Both the position numbers and the translations under genes were made by a program. DNA of 64,000 nt from Aeromicrobium chenweiae (GTDB taxonomy: Bacteria; Actinomycetota; Actinomycetes; Propionibacteriales; Nocardioidaceae): positions 1,240,001 to 1,304,000 of the forward strand of contig NZ_CP026952.1 of NCBI RefSeq assembly GCF_003065605.1, given 5' to 3'. Positions 27,621 to 36,473 of the stretch are shown piece by piece. The notes beneath the pieces were generated by a model, which was not told the DNA's origin, did no database searches, and saw only the letters and a program-made list of their open reading frames with translations. Position 1 is the first letter of the stretch. Each line of letters starts with the position of its first letter.

Positions 27621-29488
27621 CCGTCCGCATCCCTGACCAGGTGGCCGTCATCCCCGAGATGGAGGCCGACCAGGGCGCCAAGGCGGTCACCGACCAGCTG
27701 CGTGCCACGGCGACCAAGACGGCGGACGTCGGCTCCTGGACCGCTGAGAACGGCGCTCCGGAGGGATGGTCCGGAGATGCGTCGGCGGCCGCCAACCACG
27801 CCATGACGACGTTCAACGCCGCGGTCGACGCCGTCACCGCGGCCTTCACGACGGTCGCGGCCGCCTGTGACGAGTACGTCTCCAGGCTCGCGGTGCTGGC
27901 CCGCCGGCGGCTGGACATGATGGAGACCCGCGCCGGGATCAACATCGACATCCAGACGCTCGTCGACCTCGTGCATGCCTCCGACGTCGAGGACGAGCCC
28001 CAGCTCCAGCAGCGGGCTGACGCGATCGCGGCCCGCGTGGCCCGGCTCGACGAGCGGCGCGTCGCGTGGGAGGACGAGGTCGCGGCGAACGAGGACACTC
28101 TGGTCGCGGCCTTCCGGTCCGCCGACAGTGTGGGGGAGGCTCGTGCGCTCAGCCACGCGCCGGGCCAGCCCGACGCCGACAAGCTCCGTCACGAGCTCGA
28201 GCAGAGGAACGGCGACCCGAAGGCGATCAACGCCTGGTGGATGGCGCTGACGCCCGCCGAGCGCGAGGCTCTGAAGATCGACAGCCCCGACCTGGTCGGC
28301 AACACCGACGGCATCCCGGTCGGCGATCGGGACGAGGCCAACCGTGCGTCGATGACCCGTGACCTCGATCGGCTCCAGGCGCTGGCGAAGGAGCGAGAGC
28401 TGACGCCCGAGGAGCAACAGATGCTCAAGAACGCCCAGGGCGCCCGCGATGCTCTCGACAAGGGCGACACCATCACCGACCCGTCCACGGGTCTGCCGGT
28501 CGACAGCAACCTCATGCTCTACCAGCCGAACGCGATCCACGGCGACGGAGCCGCCGCCGTGGCGTACGGCGCCCCCGAGACAGCCGACAACACCTCGGTG
28601 ATCGTCCCCGGCATCATGAACACGGGGGCCTCGCTCGGCTCGAACGGCGAGAGCGCGCTCGACGTGTTGACCCAGGCATACAAGACGGCCCCCGGTGATT
28701 CCCACGCGACGATCGCATGGATCGGCTACGACTCGCCCGACTTCGACATGGACCAGCTCAAGGACCCGGTCAACGCCGCGGACATGGCGAACGTGAGCAA
28801 CGAGCGGTTCGCCGAGGAGGGCGGCAAGCGCCTGTCGGACTTCGTTGACGGCCTGCGCGCCTCCGACACCGGCTCCGACTCGCACCTCACCGTCATCGGG
28901 CACAGCTACGGGTCCACGACCGCCGCGCACGCGGCGCACGACGGTCTCGCGGCCGACGACCTGGTGCTGCTCGGCAGCCCGGGGGCCGGCGGCGACGCGC
29001 ACGACGTGAGTGACCTCAACATGGGCGACGGCCACGTCTACGTCGGGTCGCGCGACAACGACCCCGTCACCTGGTTGGGCGGCGAGGGCCGGCTCGGTCT
29101 GGGCGAGGACCCCTCCCAGGCGTCATTCGGCGCGACTCGGATCGACGTCGGTGACGGTGACACCTTCCACGTCGAGGACTTCGGCCAGGGCTTGAAGAAC
29201 CACACCACGTACTTCGAGCCGGGCAGCGAGTCCCTCAAGGACGTCGTCGACGTCACCGTCGGACATGACCCTGACGTCATCGACGGTCGCGACCAGGCGG
29301 CGCGCGACTACCTGAAGGACTACGCCAAGGACGAGGCGGCCCACTACGGCAACCAGGCGTACGACACGTACGTCGATCCGGTGGTCGACGGGGCCCGCGA
29401 CGTCCTCGACACCGCGGGCGACGTGCTCGAGCACACCGGACGTCTGCTCAGCCCGCCCATCCCGACGTTCGGCGGCCTGTTCCGCTGA
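27617..29488 (+). CDS. WXG-domain / alpha-beta hydrolase fusion (DUF1023 type), possible secreted effector
   Basis: 623 residues from ATG 27617 (4-base overlap). Residues ~15-110 form a helical WXG100-like domain with GWSGDASAAANHAM; a coiled-coil-like, charged region follows to ~residue 230 (RLDERRVAWEDEVAANEDTL). From ~300 there is a DUF1023 alpha/beta-hydrolase: SVIVPGIMNTGASLG, ATIAWIGYDSPDFD, nucleophile motif VIGHSYGSTTAAHAA (GxSxG), and LVLLGSPGAGG; FGGLFR ends the chain. No signal peptide; export would have to use a type VII route. The substrate is unknown; esterase, lipase or wall activity is possible. No ESX motor genes are in the window. Confidence 0.85.
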   Translation: MTVRIPDQVAVIPEMEADQGAKAVTDQLRATATKTADVGSWTAENGAPEGWSGDASAAANHAMTTFNAAVDAVTAAFTTVAAACDEYVSRLAVLARRRLDMMETRAGINIDIQTLVDLVHASDVEDEPQLQQRADAIAARVARLDERRVAWEDEVAANEDTLVAAFRSADSVGEARALSHAPGQPDADKLRHELEQRNGDPKAINAWWMALTPAEREALKIDSPDLVGNTDGIPVGDRDEANRASMTRDLDRLQALAKERELTPEEQQMLKNAQGARDALDKGDTITDPSTGLPVDSNLMLYQPNAIHGDGAAAVAYGAPETADNTSVIVPGIMNTGASLGSNGESALDVLTQAYKTAPGDSHATIAWIGYDSPDFDMDQLKDPVNAADMANVSNERFAEEGGKRLSDFVDGLRASDTGSDSHLTVIGHSYGSTTAAHAAHDGLAADDLVLLGSPGAGGDAHDVSDLNMGDGHVYVGSRDNDPVTWLGGEGRLGLGEDPSQASFGATRIDVGDGDTFHVEDFGQGLKNHTTYFEPGSESLKDVVDVTVGHDPDVIDGRDQAARDYLKDYAKDEAAHYGNQAYDTYVDPVVDGARDVLDTAGDVLEHTGRLLSPPIPTFGGLFR

Positions 29489-29551
29489 CCGTCCGGTGGC
29501 CGGGGTCTTCCGCCGATGGGCACGTCGCCCAACAGCGATAGGCTGGGCCAT

Positions 29552-30334
29552 ATGCGCATCGCCAGATTTGCCGGGGACGACGATCCTCGTTTCGGAGTCA
29601 TCGGGGACGACAACGGAGTCCCCACCATCGCTGTCCTGAACGGCGATCCGCTCTACGCCGGGCTCAACCTCAGCGGACAGAAGATCCCGCTGGCGGACGT
29701 CCGCCTGCTGGCGCCGGTCATCCCGCGCAGCAAGGTCGTGTGCGTGGGCAAGAACTACGCCAAGCACGCCGCCGAGATGGGCGGGGAGGTGCCCGAGGAG
29801 CCGCTGATCTTCCTCAAGCCCAACACGAGCGTCATCGGCCCGGGCGATCCGATCTTCTACCCCGAGCAGAGCAGCAACGTGCACTTCGAGGGTGAGCTCG
29901 CGGTCGTCATCGGCCGCATCTGCAAGGACGTGTCCGTCGAGGACGCGCCCAAGGTGATCTTCGGCTACACCGTCGCCAACGACGTCACGGCCCGCGACCT
30001 GCAGGCCAAGGACGGCCAGTGGGCGCGCGCCAAGGGCTTCGACACGTTCTGCCCGCTCGGCCCCTGGATCGAGACCGACTTCGATCCCTCGAACGTCCGC
30101 GTGACGACCGAGCTCGGTGGCGAGCTGAAGCAGGACGGGCGCACGTCCGACATGGTCTTCACCGTGCCGGACGTCATCGCCTACGTGTCGTCGTTCATGA
30201 CGCTCCTGCCCGGCGACGTGATTCTCACCGGCACCCCTGAGGGTGTCGGTCCCATGGAGGTCGGCGACTCGGTCAGCGTGACCGTCGAAGGCCTCGGAAC
30301 TCTGACGAACTCGGTGGTGTCCCGCAATGACTGA
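29552..30334 (+). CDS. Fumarylacetoacetate hydrolase family protein
   Basis: 260 residues from ATG 29552; TAGGCT at 29539-29544 is 7 bases before it. A short N-terminal domain is followed by the FAH fold: [34 protein letters not shown], metal-binding [12 protein letters not shown] (E-x-E), [13 protein letters not shown] (Asp ligand), and [16 protein letters not shown]. Members cleave or decarboxylate 2-oxoacid or acylpyruvate substrates (for example oxaloacetate decarboxylase, acylpyruvase). The actual substrate is not evident. It overlaps gltX by 8 bases, a common actinobacterial pair. Confidence 0.94.
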   Translation: MRIARFAGDDDPRFGVIGDDNGVPTIAVLNGDPLYAGLNLSGQKIPLADVRLLAPVIPRSKVVCVGKNYAKHAAEMGGEVPEEPLIFLKPNTSVIGPGDPIFYPEQSSNVHFEGELAVVIGRICKDVSVEDAPKVIFGYTVANDVTARDLQAKDGQWARAKGFDTFCPLGPWIETDFDPSNVRVTTELGGELKQDGRTSDMVFTVPDVIAYVSSFMTLLPGDVILTGTPEGVGPMEVGDSVSVTVEGLGTLTNSVVSRND

Positions 30335-31838
30335 CCTGTCCGCAACCTCGACCGGCACGCGACCCGTCGTCGCCCGCTTCTGCCCGTCCCCGACGGGCAA
30401 CCCGCACGTGGGCATGGCTCGCACGGCGCTGTTCAGCTGGGCGTTCGCGCGCCACCACGGCGGCACGTTCGTGTTCCGCATCGAGGACACCGACACCTCG
30501 CGCGACAACGAGGAGTCCTACCGGCTCCTGGTCGAGGTCATGAAGTGGCTCGGCCTGGACTGGGACGAGGGGCCCGAGGTCGGCGGACCGCACGGACCGT
30601 ACCGCCAGTCCGAGCGCATGGGCATCTACGCCGACGTCGCCCAGCAGCTGCTCGACGCGGGCTTCGCCTACAAGGCGTACGACACCGCGGAGGAGCTGGA
30701 GCAGCGCCGCAACGCCGCCCGCGCAGCCGGCAAGCCGAGCGGGTACGACGGCCTGCACCGCGACCTCACGCCCGAGCAGCAGGCGGCGTACGAGGCGGAG
30801 GGACGCGAGCCGGTCATCCGGTTCAAGATGCCCGAGCGCACCTACACGTTCACCGACCTCGTGCGCGGCGAGATCACGTTCGACTCGGCCAACGTGCAGG
30901 ACTACGTCCTCGTGCGGGCCAACGGCCAGCCGCTGTACACGCTGACCAACCCCACCGACGACGCCATGATGGGCATCACCCACGTGCTGCGCGGCGAGGA
31001 CCTCCTGAGCTCGACCCCGCGGCAGATCGCGTTGTACGAGGCGTTCGCGGAGATCGGCATCGGCGGCGGCTTCACGCCCGAGTTCGGCCACCTGCCGTTC
31101 GTGATGGGGGAGGGCAACCGCAAGCTGTCCAAGCGCGACCCGGAGTCCAACCTGCTGGACTACAAGCCGAAGGGCTTCCTGCCCGAGGGCCTGCTCAACT
31201 ACATGGCCCTCCTGGGCTGGTCGATCGCCGAGGACCGCGACGTGTTCTCGCTCGAGGAGATGGTGGAGGTCTTCGACATCGGTCGGGTCAACCCCAACCC
31301 CGCCCGCTTCGACATCAAGAAGGCCGAGGCCATCAACGGCTCGCACGTGCGCCTGCTGACCGACGAGCAGCTGTGCGAGCGCCTGACGCCGTACTTCCAG
31401 GAGGCCGGACTGATCGACCAGACGCCGACCGTGGCACAGCTGGGCGTCCTGGCCGCCGCGACGCCGCTCGTCCACGAGCGGATCACGCTGCTCACCGAGG
31501 CCGTCGACATGCTGCGCTTCCTCTTCGTCTCCGACGACGAGTTCGCGGTCGACGAGGCCGACGCGGCCAAGAACCTCGACGCGTCGGGTCTCGACGTCGT
31601 CCGCGCCGCCCGTGACGCCCTCGACGCGATCCCGGGGACCGCCGAGTGGACCACCGCGACGATCGAGGGCGCTCTTCGCACGACCCTGATCGACGGCCTG
31701 GGGCTCAAGCCGCGCCTGGCGTTCGGGCCGGTTCGCGTTGCGGTCACGGGAAGTCGCATCTCCCCGCCGCTGTTCGAGTCGCTCGAGCTGCTGGGTCACC
31801 GCAAGACCATCGCGCGCCTGGATGCCGCCTTGGGGTGA
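30327..31838 (+). CDS. gltX: Glutamyl-tRNA synthetase
   Basis: 503 residues, overlapping the FAH-family gene by 8 bases. Class I synthetase: [20 protein letters not shown] contains the HIGH-equivalent, [11 protein letters not shown] is the classic GluRS block, and KLSKR at 266-270 is the KMSKS loop. The C-terminal anticodon-binding domain is complete. It charges tRNA-Glu; most actinobacteria lack GlnRS, and a non-discriminating GluRS also charges tRNA-Gln for GatCAB, which would fit the tRNA-Gln and tRNA-Glu genes directly downstream (inference). Confidence 0.97.
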   Translation: MTDLSATSTGTRPVVARFCPSPTGNPHVGMARTALFSWAFARHHGGTFVFRIEDTDTSRDNEESYRLLVEVMKWLGLDWDEGPEVGGPHGPYRQSERMGIYADVAQQLLDAGFAYKAYDTAEELEQRRNAARAAGKPSGYDGLHRDLTPEQQAAYEAEGREPVIRFKMPERTYTFTDLVRGEITFDSANVQDYVLVRANGQPLYTLTNPTDDAMMGITHVLRGEDLLSSTPRQIALYEAFAEIGIGGGFTPEFGHLPFVMGEGNRKLSKRDPESNLLDYKPKGFLPEGLLNYMALLGWSIAEDRDVFSLEEMVEVFDIGRVNPNPARFDIKKAEAINGSHVRLLTDEQLCERLTPYFQEAGLIDQTPTVAQLGVLAAATPLVHERITLLTEAVDMLRFLFVSDDEFAVDEADAAKNLDASGLDVVRAARDALDAIPGTAEWTTATIEGALRTTLIDGLGLKPRLAFGPVRVAVTGSRISPPLFESLELLGHRKTIARLDAALG

Positions 31839-31845
31839 ACCCGGT

Positions 31846-31875
31846 TTGAGTGCCGGGAGGTGCGTCGGGTAATGT
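31846..31875 (+). promoter_or_regulatory. Candidate promoter for the tRNA-Gln/tRNA-Glu genes
   Basis: TTGAGT at 31846-31851, an 18-base spacer, and TAATGT at 31870-31875. Transcription would start near 31882, about 26 bases before the tRNA. An imperfect stem (GGTTCGGAC / GTCCGGAACC, 31884-31905) precedes the tRNA and may assist 5' processing. Confidence 0.5.
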
Positions 31876-31907
31876 TTGACCTCGGTTCGGACAGCGTCCG
31901 GAACCGG

Positions 31908-31979
31908 TGGGATATGGTGTAATTGGCAACACAGCGGTTTCTGGTACCGCCATTCTAGGTTCGAGTCCTAGTATCCCAG
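31908..31979 (+). tRNA. tRNA-Gln (anticodon CTG)
   Basis: The acceptor stem TGGGATA pairs with TATCCCA (31972-31978), followed by discriminator G. D-arm GGTGTAATTGGCAACA, anticodon arm with TTCTGGT (anticodon CTG), and T-arm GGTTCGAGTCC are all present. CCA is not encoded (the bases after G are CGA). Confidence 0.95.
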
Positions 31980-32047
31980 CGACACCCTCCGAACAGCACG
32001 AAAGTGACCTTTGGTAGGGTTTCATCCGGTCGAGAGACCACCACCAT

Positions 32048-32123
32048 GGCCCCGTTGTGTAGCGGCCTAGCACGTCGCCCTCTCAAGGCGGTAGCGCGGG
32101 TTCGAATCCCGTCGGGGCTACCA
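32048..32123 (+). tRNA. tRNA-Glu (anticodon CTC), with encoded CCA
   Basis: The acceptor GGCCCCG pairs with CGGGGCT (one G-T at the end), with the anticodon loop CCTCTCA (anticodon CTC) and T-loop GGTTCGAATCC. The discriminator A (32120) is followed by CCA in the DNA. It is 68 bases after tRNA-Gln and followed by a terminator, so both are probably one transcript. Confidence 0.95.
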
Positions 32124-32131
32124 TGGACAGA

Positions 32132-32167
32132 CCCCCTGATCAGCGGAAACGCTGGCCAGGGGGTTTT
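32132..32167 (+). terminator. Rho-independent terminator after the tRNA genes
   Basis: CCCCCTG / CAGGGGG and CAGCG / CGCTG make a two-part stem with a GAAA loop and one 2-base internal loop, followed by TTTT. Strong and correctly placed 8 bases after the tRNA-Glu CCA. Confidence 0.9.
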
Positions 32168-32354
32168 CTGTGTCTCTGGGGACGTTTGCCAAACCGCCCA
32201 TGCGCGTGACCCCGGTCCGCCATAGTGAGCGGGCACGAGCGTGCCATCTTCGGCAACATCAGCGCAACAGACGGTGTCGTTCTCGTGGCTAGGATCCGGC
32301 TGCTCGCTGCTCTGTGGAAGAGCTCGGCGCGGGCACGACACAGATGGAGGGCGC

Positions 32355-35300
32355 ATGACGCTCCGGGCACCACACATCGGAAGACTCCTCGCGATGAGCC
32401 TCGTCTCGGGGACGCTGGTCGCCACGGCGGGGGCCGGCACGGCGTTCGCCGCCGAACCGGTCGCAGGAGGGCTGAGCGCAGGCGACAGCCTCTTTCCCCG
32501 GCAGGGCAACAGCGGGTACGACGCGCTGCACTATGACATCGACCTCACGGTCGACTTCGCCGTGTCCCCGACCAACAACGCGCTCGCGACGACGACGTTC
32601 CGCGCCGCCACGACGACCGTCACGGCCAGGACGACCGACGACCCGCTCTCGTCCTACGCGTTCGACTTCCAGGGCTCGGTGGGCGATCTCGACGCGAGCA
32701 CGCTCAACGTCGACTCGGTGACGGTCGACGGCGCACCCGCGACCTTCACCCGCATCGAGAACACCACCGTCAACGACGCGACGACCGACGAGCACAAGCT
32801 CGTGGTGACCCCTGCCCGTCCGGTCAGCGGCGAGTTCACGACCGTCGTGAAGTACCACGGCACCCCGGTTCGGCACACCGACACCGACGGCTCCTACGAG
32901 GGCTGGAACAACACGACGGACGGTGCGACGTTCGTCAACCAGCCCGTGGGCTCGATGACGGCGTTCCCCAACAACAACACGCCGCGCGACAAGGCGACGT
33001 ACACGATCACGGTCGACGCCCCGAGCAGGCTCGGGACGTCCGCCCAGGCCGCCACGGCCAACCCGGGCCTCCGGGACGCGGCCGTCGTGAGCAACGGCGA
33101 GCTGAAGTCCAGGACGCGCAGCGAGGACGGCACGCGCACGACGTGGTCGTGGGAGCAGACCAAGCAGATGGCCAGCGAGCTGTCGTTGATCTCGGTCGGC
33201 CGCTACGACATGTACGAGTCCGACATCGCGCTCGCGAGCGGGCGCACGATCAAGGAGTGGTCGTTCATCGACCCGGCCATCTCGGTGTCGAACCAGAACA
33301 CCACCCAGGCGACCCGGGCCCAGCTCAAGCAGATCCTCGACCACCTGGAGAGCAGGTACGGTCCCTACCCGGGCAACAGCACCGGACTCGTGACCGATGT
33401 CGTGCCGAGTGCGATCAACTACGCCCTGGAGACCCAGGACCGCTCGTTCTTCCCCACCAGCGCCAGCCGGGGGACCACGATCCACGAGGTCATGCACCAG
33501 TGGTTCGGCGACAACGTCTCTCCCGTGGACTGGAACGACATCTGGCTCAACGAGGGGCCGGCGACCTATGCCGAGGTCCAGCTCCCGTACGAGGCCGCGG
33601 GCTCGTCGACCACCAGCACCGAGTCGTCGTACTTCACGTCGTGGAACGGCACCAACGCCTCCAGCTCGCTGTGGAAGGTCCCGGTCGCGAAGATGGCCAG
33701 GGCGGACCAGCTGTTCGGCAGCCCCACCTACACCCGCGGTGCGATGACCCTCGAGGCGCTGCGCACCGCGATCGGGGCCCGGGACTTCGCCCAGGTGATG
33801 GAGCAGTGGCAGTCCCGGTTCGGCGGCAGGAGCAAGACGACGGCCGACTTCATCGCGCTGGCCGAGGAGATCTCCGGTCGCGACCTGGCCGCGTTCTTCG
33901 ACAGCTGGGTCTACACCACCGGCAAGCCGGCGTGGCCGTCGAAGTTCGACCTCAGCCTCACCGGTCCGGACGCCCCGGCCGGCGCCGACGACACGACCAG
34001 CTACACGCTCACCAGCCGCAACACCGGCCGGGTCCCGCAGACCGGGAGCGTCGTCACCGTCGACCTCGGCGACGTCCTCGACGACGCGACGCTGGGCGAG
34101 CTGCCTGCCGGCACGACCGTCGACGGCACCACGCTGACGTGGACCGTGCCGACGACGGCCGTCGGCGCCACGTCGACCGTGTCCATCCCGCTGACGATCG
34201 CGTCCGACGCCACCGGGGCCACCCTCAAGGCGTCCGCGCGGGCCAACACGCTGGGCGGCACCTGCGTGGACTGCGTCTCGACCCTGGTGGTCGGTGCACC
34301 GCCCGTCGCGCCCTCGGCGCTGCCGACCGTCACGGGCACGCCCGTCGTGGGCGAGCCGCTGACCGCGGAGACCGCAGGATGGGCCTCCGGGACGACCTTC
34401 ACCTACCAGTGGCTGGTCGACGGTTCACCCGTCAGCGGGGCGACCAAGGCCGGCTTCACGCCTGACGTCACTTCAGCGGGCCTCGCGGTCAGCGTCCGGG
34501 TGACCGGTTCGAAGGGATCGGCCACGCCGGTCACGAGGACCAGCGAGCCCACGACTGCTGTCGCTCGCGCCACCCAGACGGGATCCGTCCCGACCATCAC
34601 CGGCGCACCGAGGATCGGCGCGAAGCTGGTGGCCGAGGTCGGCAGCTGGGAGCCCGGCACGTTCTTCACGTACCAGTGGGCGACGGGCGGCACGAACGTG
34701 TCGGCGGCCAACGGCGGAACCGGTCCGACGTTCACGCCGTCCCTAGCGGCCCAGATCGGTCAGACGGTCACCGTGACGGTCACCGGCACGAAGGGCGGCT
34801 TCAGCTCCACGGCCAGGACCAGTGCCGCGACCGGTGCGATCGCGACCGGCGCGTTCGGCGACGTGCCCAGGCCCACGGTGAGCGGCACGCCGCGCGCCCT
34901 GGCCCCGGTCACCGCGGATCCGGGCGCGTGGGACACCGGCACGGCCTTCACCTACCAGTGGGCCGTCGGTGGCGAGGACGTCTCCGGTGCCACCACGGCG
35001 GGCTTCACCCCGTCGCTGGAGCAGGTCGGGTCCCCGCTCACCGTGACGGTCACCGGCACCAAGGCCGGCTACGCGGAGCCCGCGAGCCGGACCAGCGAGC
35101 CGGTGACCATCGCGCCGGCGGAGCAGACGGCGACGCCCAAGCCCACGATCGCGGGAATCGCGAAGGTCGGCGTCGAGCTGACCGGCGACACCGGCACGTG
35201 GGACGAGGGCGTGTCCCTGACGTACCAGTGGTTCGTCGGTGACGAGGCGGTCGAGGGTGCGACGGGGCTGACGTACACCCCGGCCGCGAGCGCCGCGGGC

Positions 35301-36194
35301 GAGCGGATCACCTTCGCGGTGACCGGCACGAAGTCGGGTTACGCGCCGGCGACGAGGACCAGCGAGCCCACCGACGAGGTCGTCGGCGGAGACCTGGCGT
35401 CGACCCCGGCGCCGACGATCTCGGGGACGGCCAAGATCGGTGCCCCGCTGACCGCCGAGGCAGGGGAGTGGGACGAGGGCGTCACGTTCTCGTACCAGTG
35501 GCTCGCCGACGACCGACCCATCGAGGGTGCGACCGGTCGGACGTACGTCCCGACGGTCGCCGATCTCGGTGCCGCGATCGCCGTCACCGTGACAGGCTCG
35601 AAGCCTGGCTACGAGGCGACGACCAGGACCAGCGAGGCGACGGGCGCCGTGGTCGAGGGCGACCTCGTCAAGGCCCCCAGGCCCACGGTCAGCGGCAGCG
35701 TCGCGGTGGGCAAGAAGGTCACGGCGCGAGCGGGCACCTGGGACGACGGCGTGAAGCTGTCCTACCAGTGGTTGCTGAACGGCACCGCGATCCGCGGGGC
35801 CACGTCCCCGACGTACACGATCAGGGTCGGCGACCGGGGGCGCACCCTCTCGGTCGTCGTGGTCGGGTCGAGGACGGGCTACACCGATGCGGCCCGCATC
35901 AGTTCCGGTCACCGGGTGGCGCTGGGCACGCAGGCCCACCGTCCGCGGCCCGCGATCAAGGGGACCCCGAAGGTTGGTCGCACCCTCACCGTGAAGAAGG
36001 CGACCTACGACGCCGGGGTGAAGCTGTCCTACAAGTGGTACGCGGACGGGCACCGCGTCGGAAGCAACAAGCCGACGCTCAAGCTCAAGAAGGCGTACCG
36101 CGGTGATCGCGTCACCGTGCGGGTCGTGGCCAAGAAGACCGGCTACGTCACCTGGGGCAGCACCAGCAAGAAGACCGGGAAGATCGCCAAGTAG
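32355..36194 (+). CDS. Secreted M1-family metallopeptidase with seven C-terminal Ig-like repeats
   Basis: 1279 residues from ATG 32355. Sec signal peptide (residues 1-32, cleavage after AGTAFA-A). The M1 aminopeptidase-like domain has the exopeptidase-site motif INYALETQDRSFF, zinc motif HEVMH at 377-381, and a downstream WLNEGPATYAE with the third zinc ligand. A DUF11-like linker follows, then seven tandem repeats of about 89 residues from residue ~657 to the end, each with the pattern PTVTGTPVVGEPLTAETAGW ... TYQW ... TRTSEP; the last repeat is Lys-rich and may bind the anionic wall. It would act outside the cell on proteins or peptides. The repeats may span or bind the wall. Its 187-base upstream gap shows no clear promoter. 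Confidence 0.93.
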   Translation: MTLRAPHIGRLLAMSLVSGTLVATAGAGTAFAAEPVAGGLSAGDSLFPRQGNSGYDALHYDIDLTVDFAVSPTNNALATTTFRAATTTVTARTTDDPLSSYAFDFQGSVGDLDASTLNVDSVTVDGAPATFTRIENTTVNDATTDEHKLVVTPARPVSGEFTTVVKYHGTPVRHTDTDGSYEGWNNTTDGATFVNQPVGSMTAFPNNNTPRDKATYTITVDAPSRLGTSAQAATANPGLRDAAVVSNGELKSRTRSEDGTRTTWSWEQTKQMASELSLISVGRYDMYESDIALASGRTIKEWSFIDPAISVSNQNTTQATRAQLKQILDHLESRYGPYPGNSTGLVTDVVPSAINYALETQDRSFFPTSASRGTTIHEVMHQWFGDNVSPVDWNDIWLNEGPATYAEVQLPYEAAGSSTTSTESSYFTSWNGTNASSSLWKVPVAKMARADQLFGSPTYTRGAMTLEALRTAIGARDFAQVMEQWQSRFGGRSKTTADFIALAEEISGRDLAAFFDSWVYTTGKPAWPSKFDLSLTGPDAPAGADDTTSYTLTSRNTGRVPQTGSVVTVDLGDVLDDATLGELPAGTTVDGTTLTWTVPTTAVGATSTVSIPLTIASDATGATLKASARANTLGGTCVDCVSTLVVGAPPVAPSALPTVTGTPVVGEPLTAETAGWASGTTFTYQWLVDGSPVSGATKAGFTPDVTSAGLAVSVRVTGSKGSATPVTRTSEPTTAVARATQTGSVPTITGAPRIGAKLVAEVGSWEPGTFFTYQWATGGTNVSAANGGTGPTFTPSLAAQIGQTVTVTVTGTKGGFSSTARTSAATGAIATGAFGDVPRPTVSGTPRALAPVTADPGAWDTGTAFTYQWAVGGEDVSGATTAGFTPSLEQVGSPLTVTVTGTKAGYAEPASRTSEPVTIAPAEQTATPKPTIAGIAKVGVELTGDTGTWDEGVSLTYQWFVGDEAVEGATGLTYTPAASAAGERITFAVTGTKSGYAPATRTSEPTDEVVGGDLASTPAPTISGTAKIGAPLTAEAGEWDEGVTFSYQWLADDRPIEGATGRTYVPTVADLGAAIAVTVTGSKPGYEATTRTSEATGAVVEGDLVKAPRPTVSGSVAVGKKVTARAGTWDDGVKLSYQWLLNGTAIRGATSPTYTIRVGDRGRTLSVVVVGSRTGYTDAARISSGHRVALGTQAHRPRPAIKGTPKVGRTLTVKKATYDAGVKLSYKWYADGHRVGSNKPTLKLKKAYRGDRVTVRVVAKKTGYVTWGSTSKKTGKIAK

Positions 36195-36212
36195 CCCTGC
36201 CCGTATCGACAC

Positions 36213-36247
36213 AGGACCCCGTCGCGCCCCAGGCGCGGCGGGGTCCT
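36213..36247 (+). terminator. Terminator-like hairpin after the M1 peptidase gene
   Basis: AGGACCCCG/CGGGGTCCT and CGCGCC/GGCGCG form a 15-bp stem with a T-G interruption and a CCA loop. It starts 19 bases after the stop codon. Only CTCTGT follows, so no real T-run, as often found in high-GC genomes. Confidence 0.75.
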
Positions 36248-36420
36248 CTGTCGTGCAGGGTGTCGGGCACACGCCCGGGTGACCGGGGCGGCGGGGTGCG
36301 CCTCGACCGTGGTGCCGCCCTGGCGGATCTGCACGGCCCGCGATCAACACGTGGAGGGTCCTGGCCACCGGTCCGGCGCCGGGGGGACATGCACCCCCGG
36401 CCGTCCCACGGCGGGGGCAC

Positions 36421-36462
36421 AGCACAACGGCCGGCTCCCCGAGGGGAACCGGCCGCTGTGCT
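36421..36462 (-). terminator. Terminator-like hairpin after the M14 peptidase gene
   Basis: Arms of about 20 bases (AGCACAACGGCCGGCTCCCC and its near-exact complement GGGGAACCGGCCGCTGTGCT) with a GA loop. Just beyond the leftward M14 gene, which stops at 36474. Between this hairpin and the M1 hairpin, 36248-36420 holds nothing I can assign. Confidence 0.75.
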
Positions 36463-36473
36463 GAAGGTGGAGG

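Noticed and set aside
26148..29488. Complete ESX/type VII secretion locus
   Set aside because: No EccC-type ATPase, EccB, EccD, EccE or mycosin gene is present; only substrate-like proteins are.
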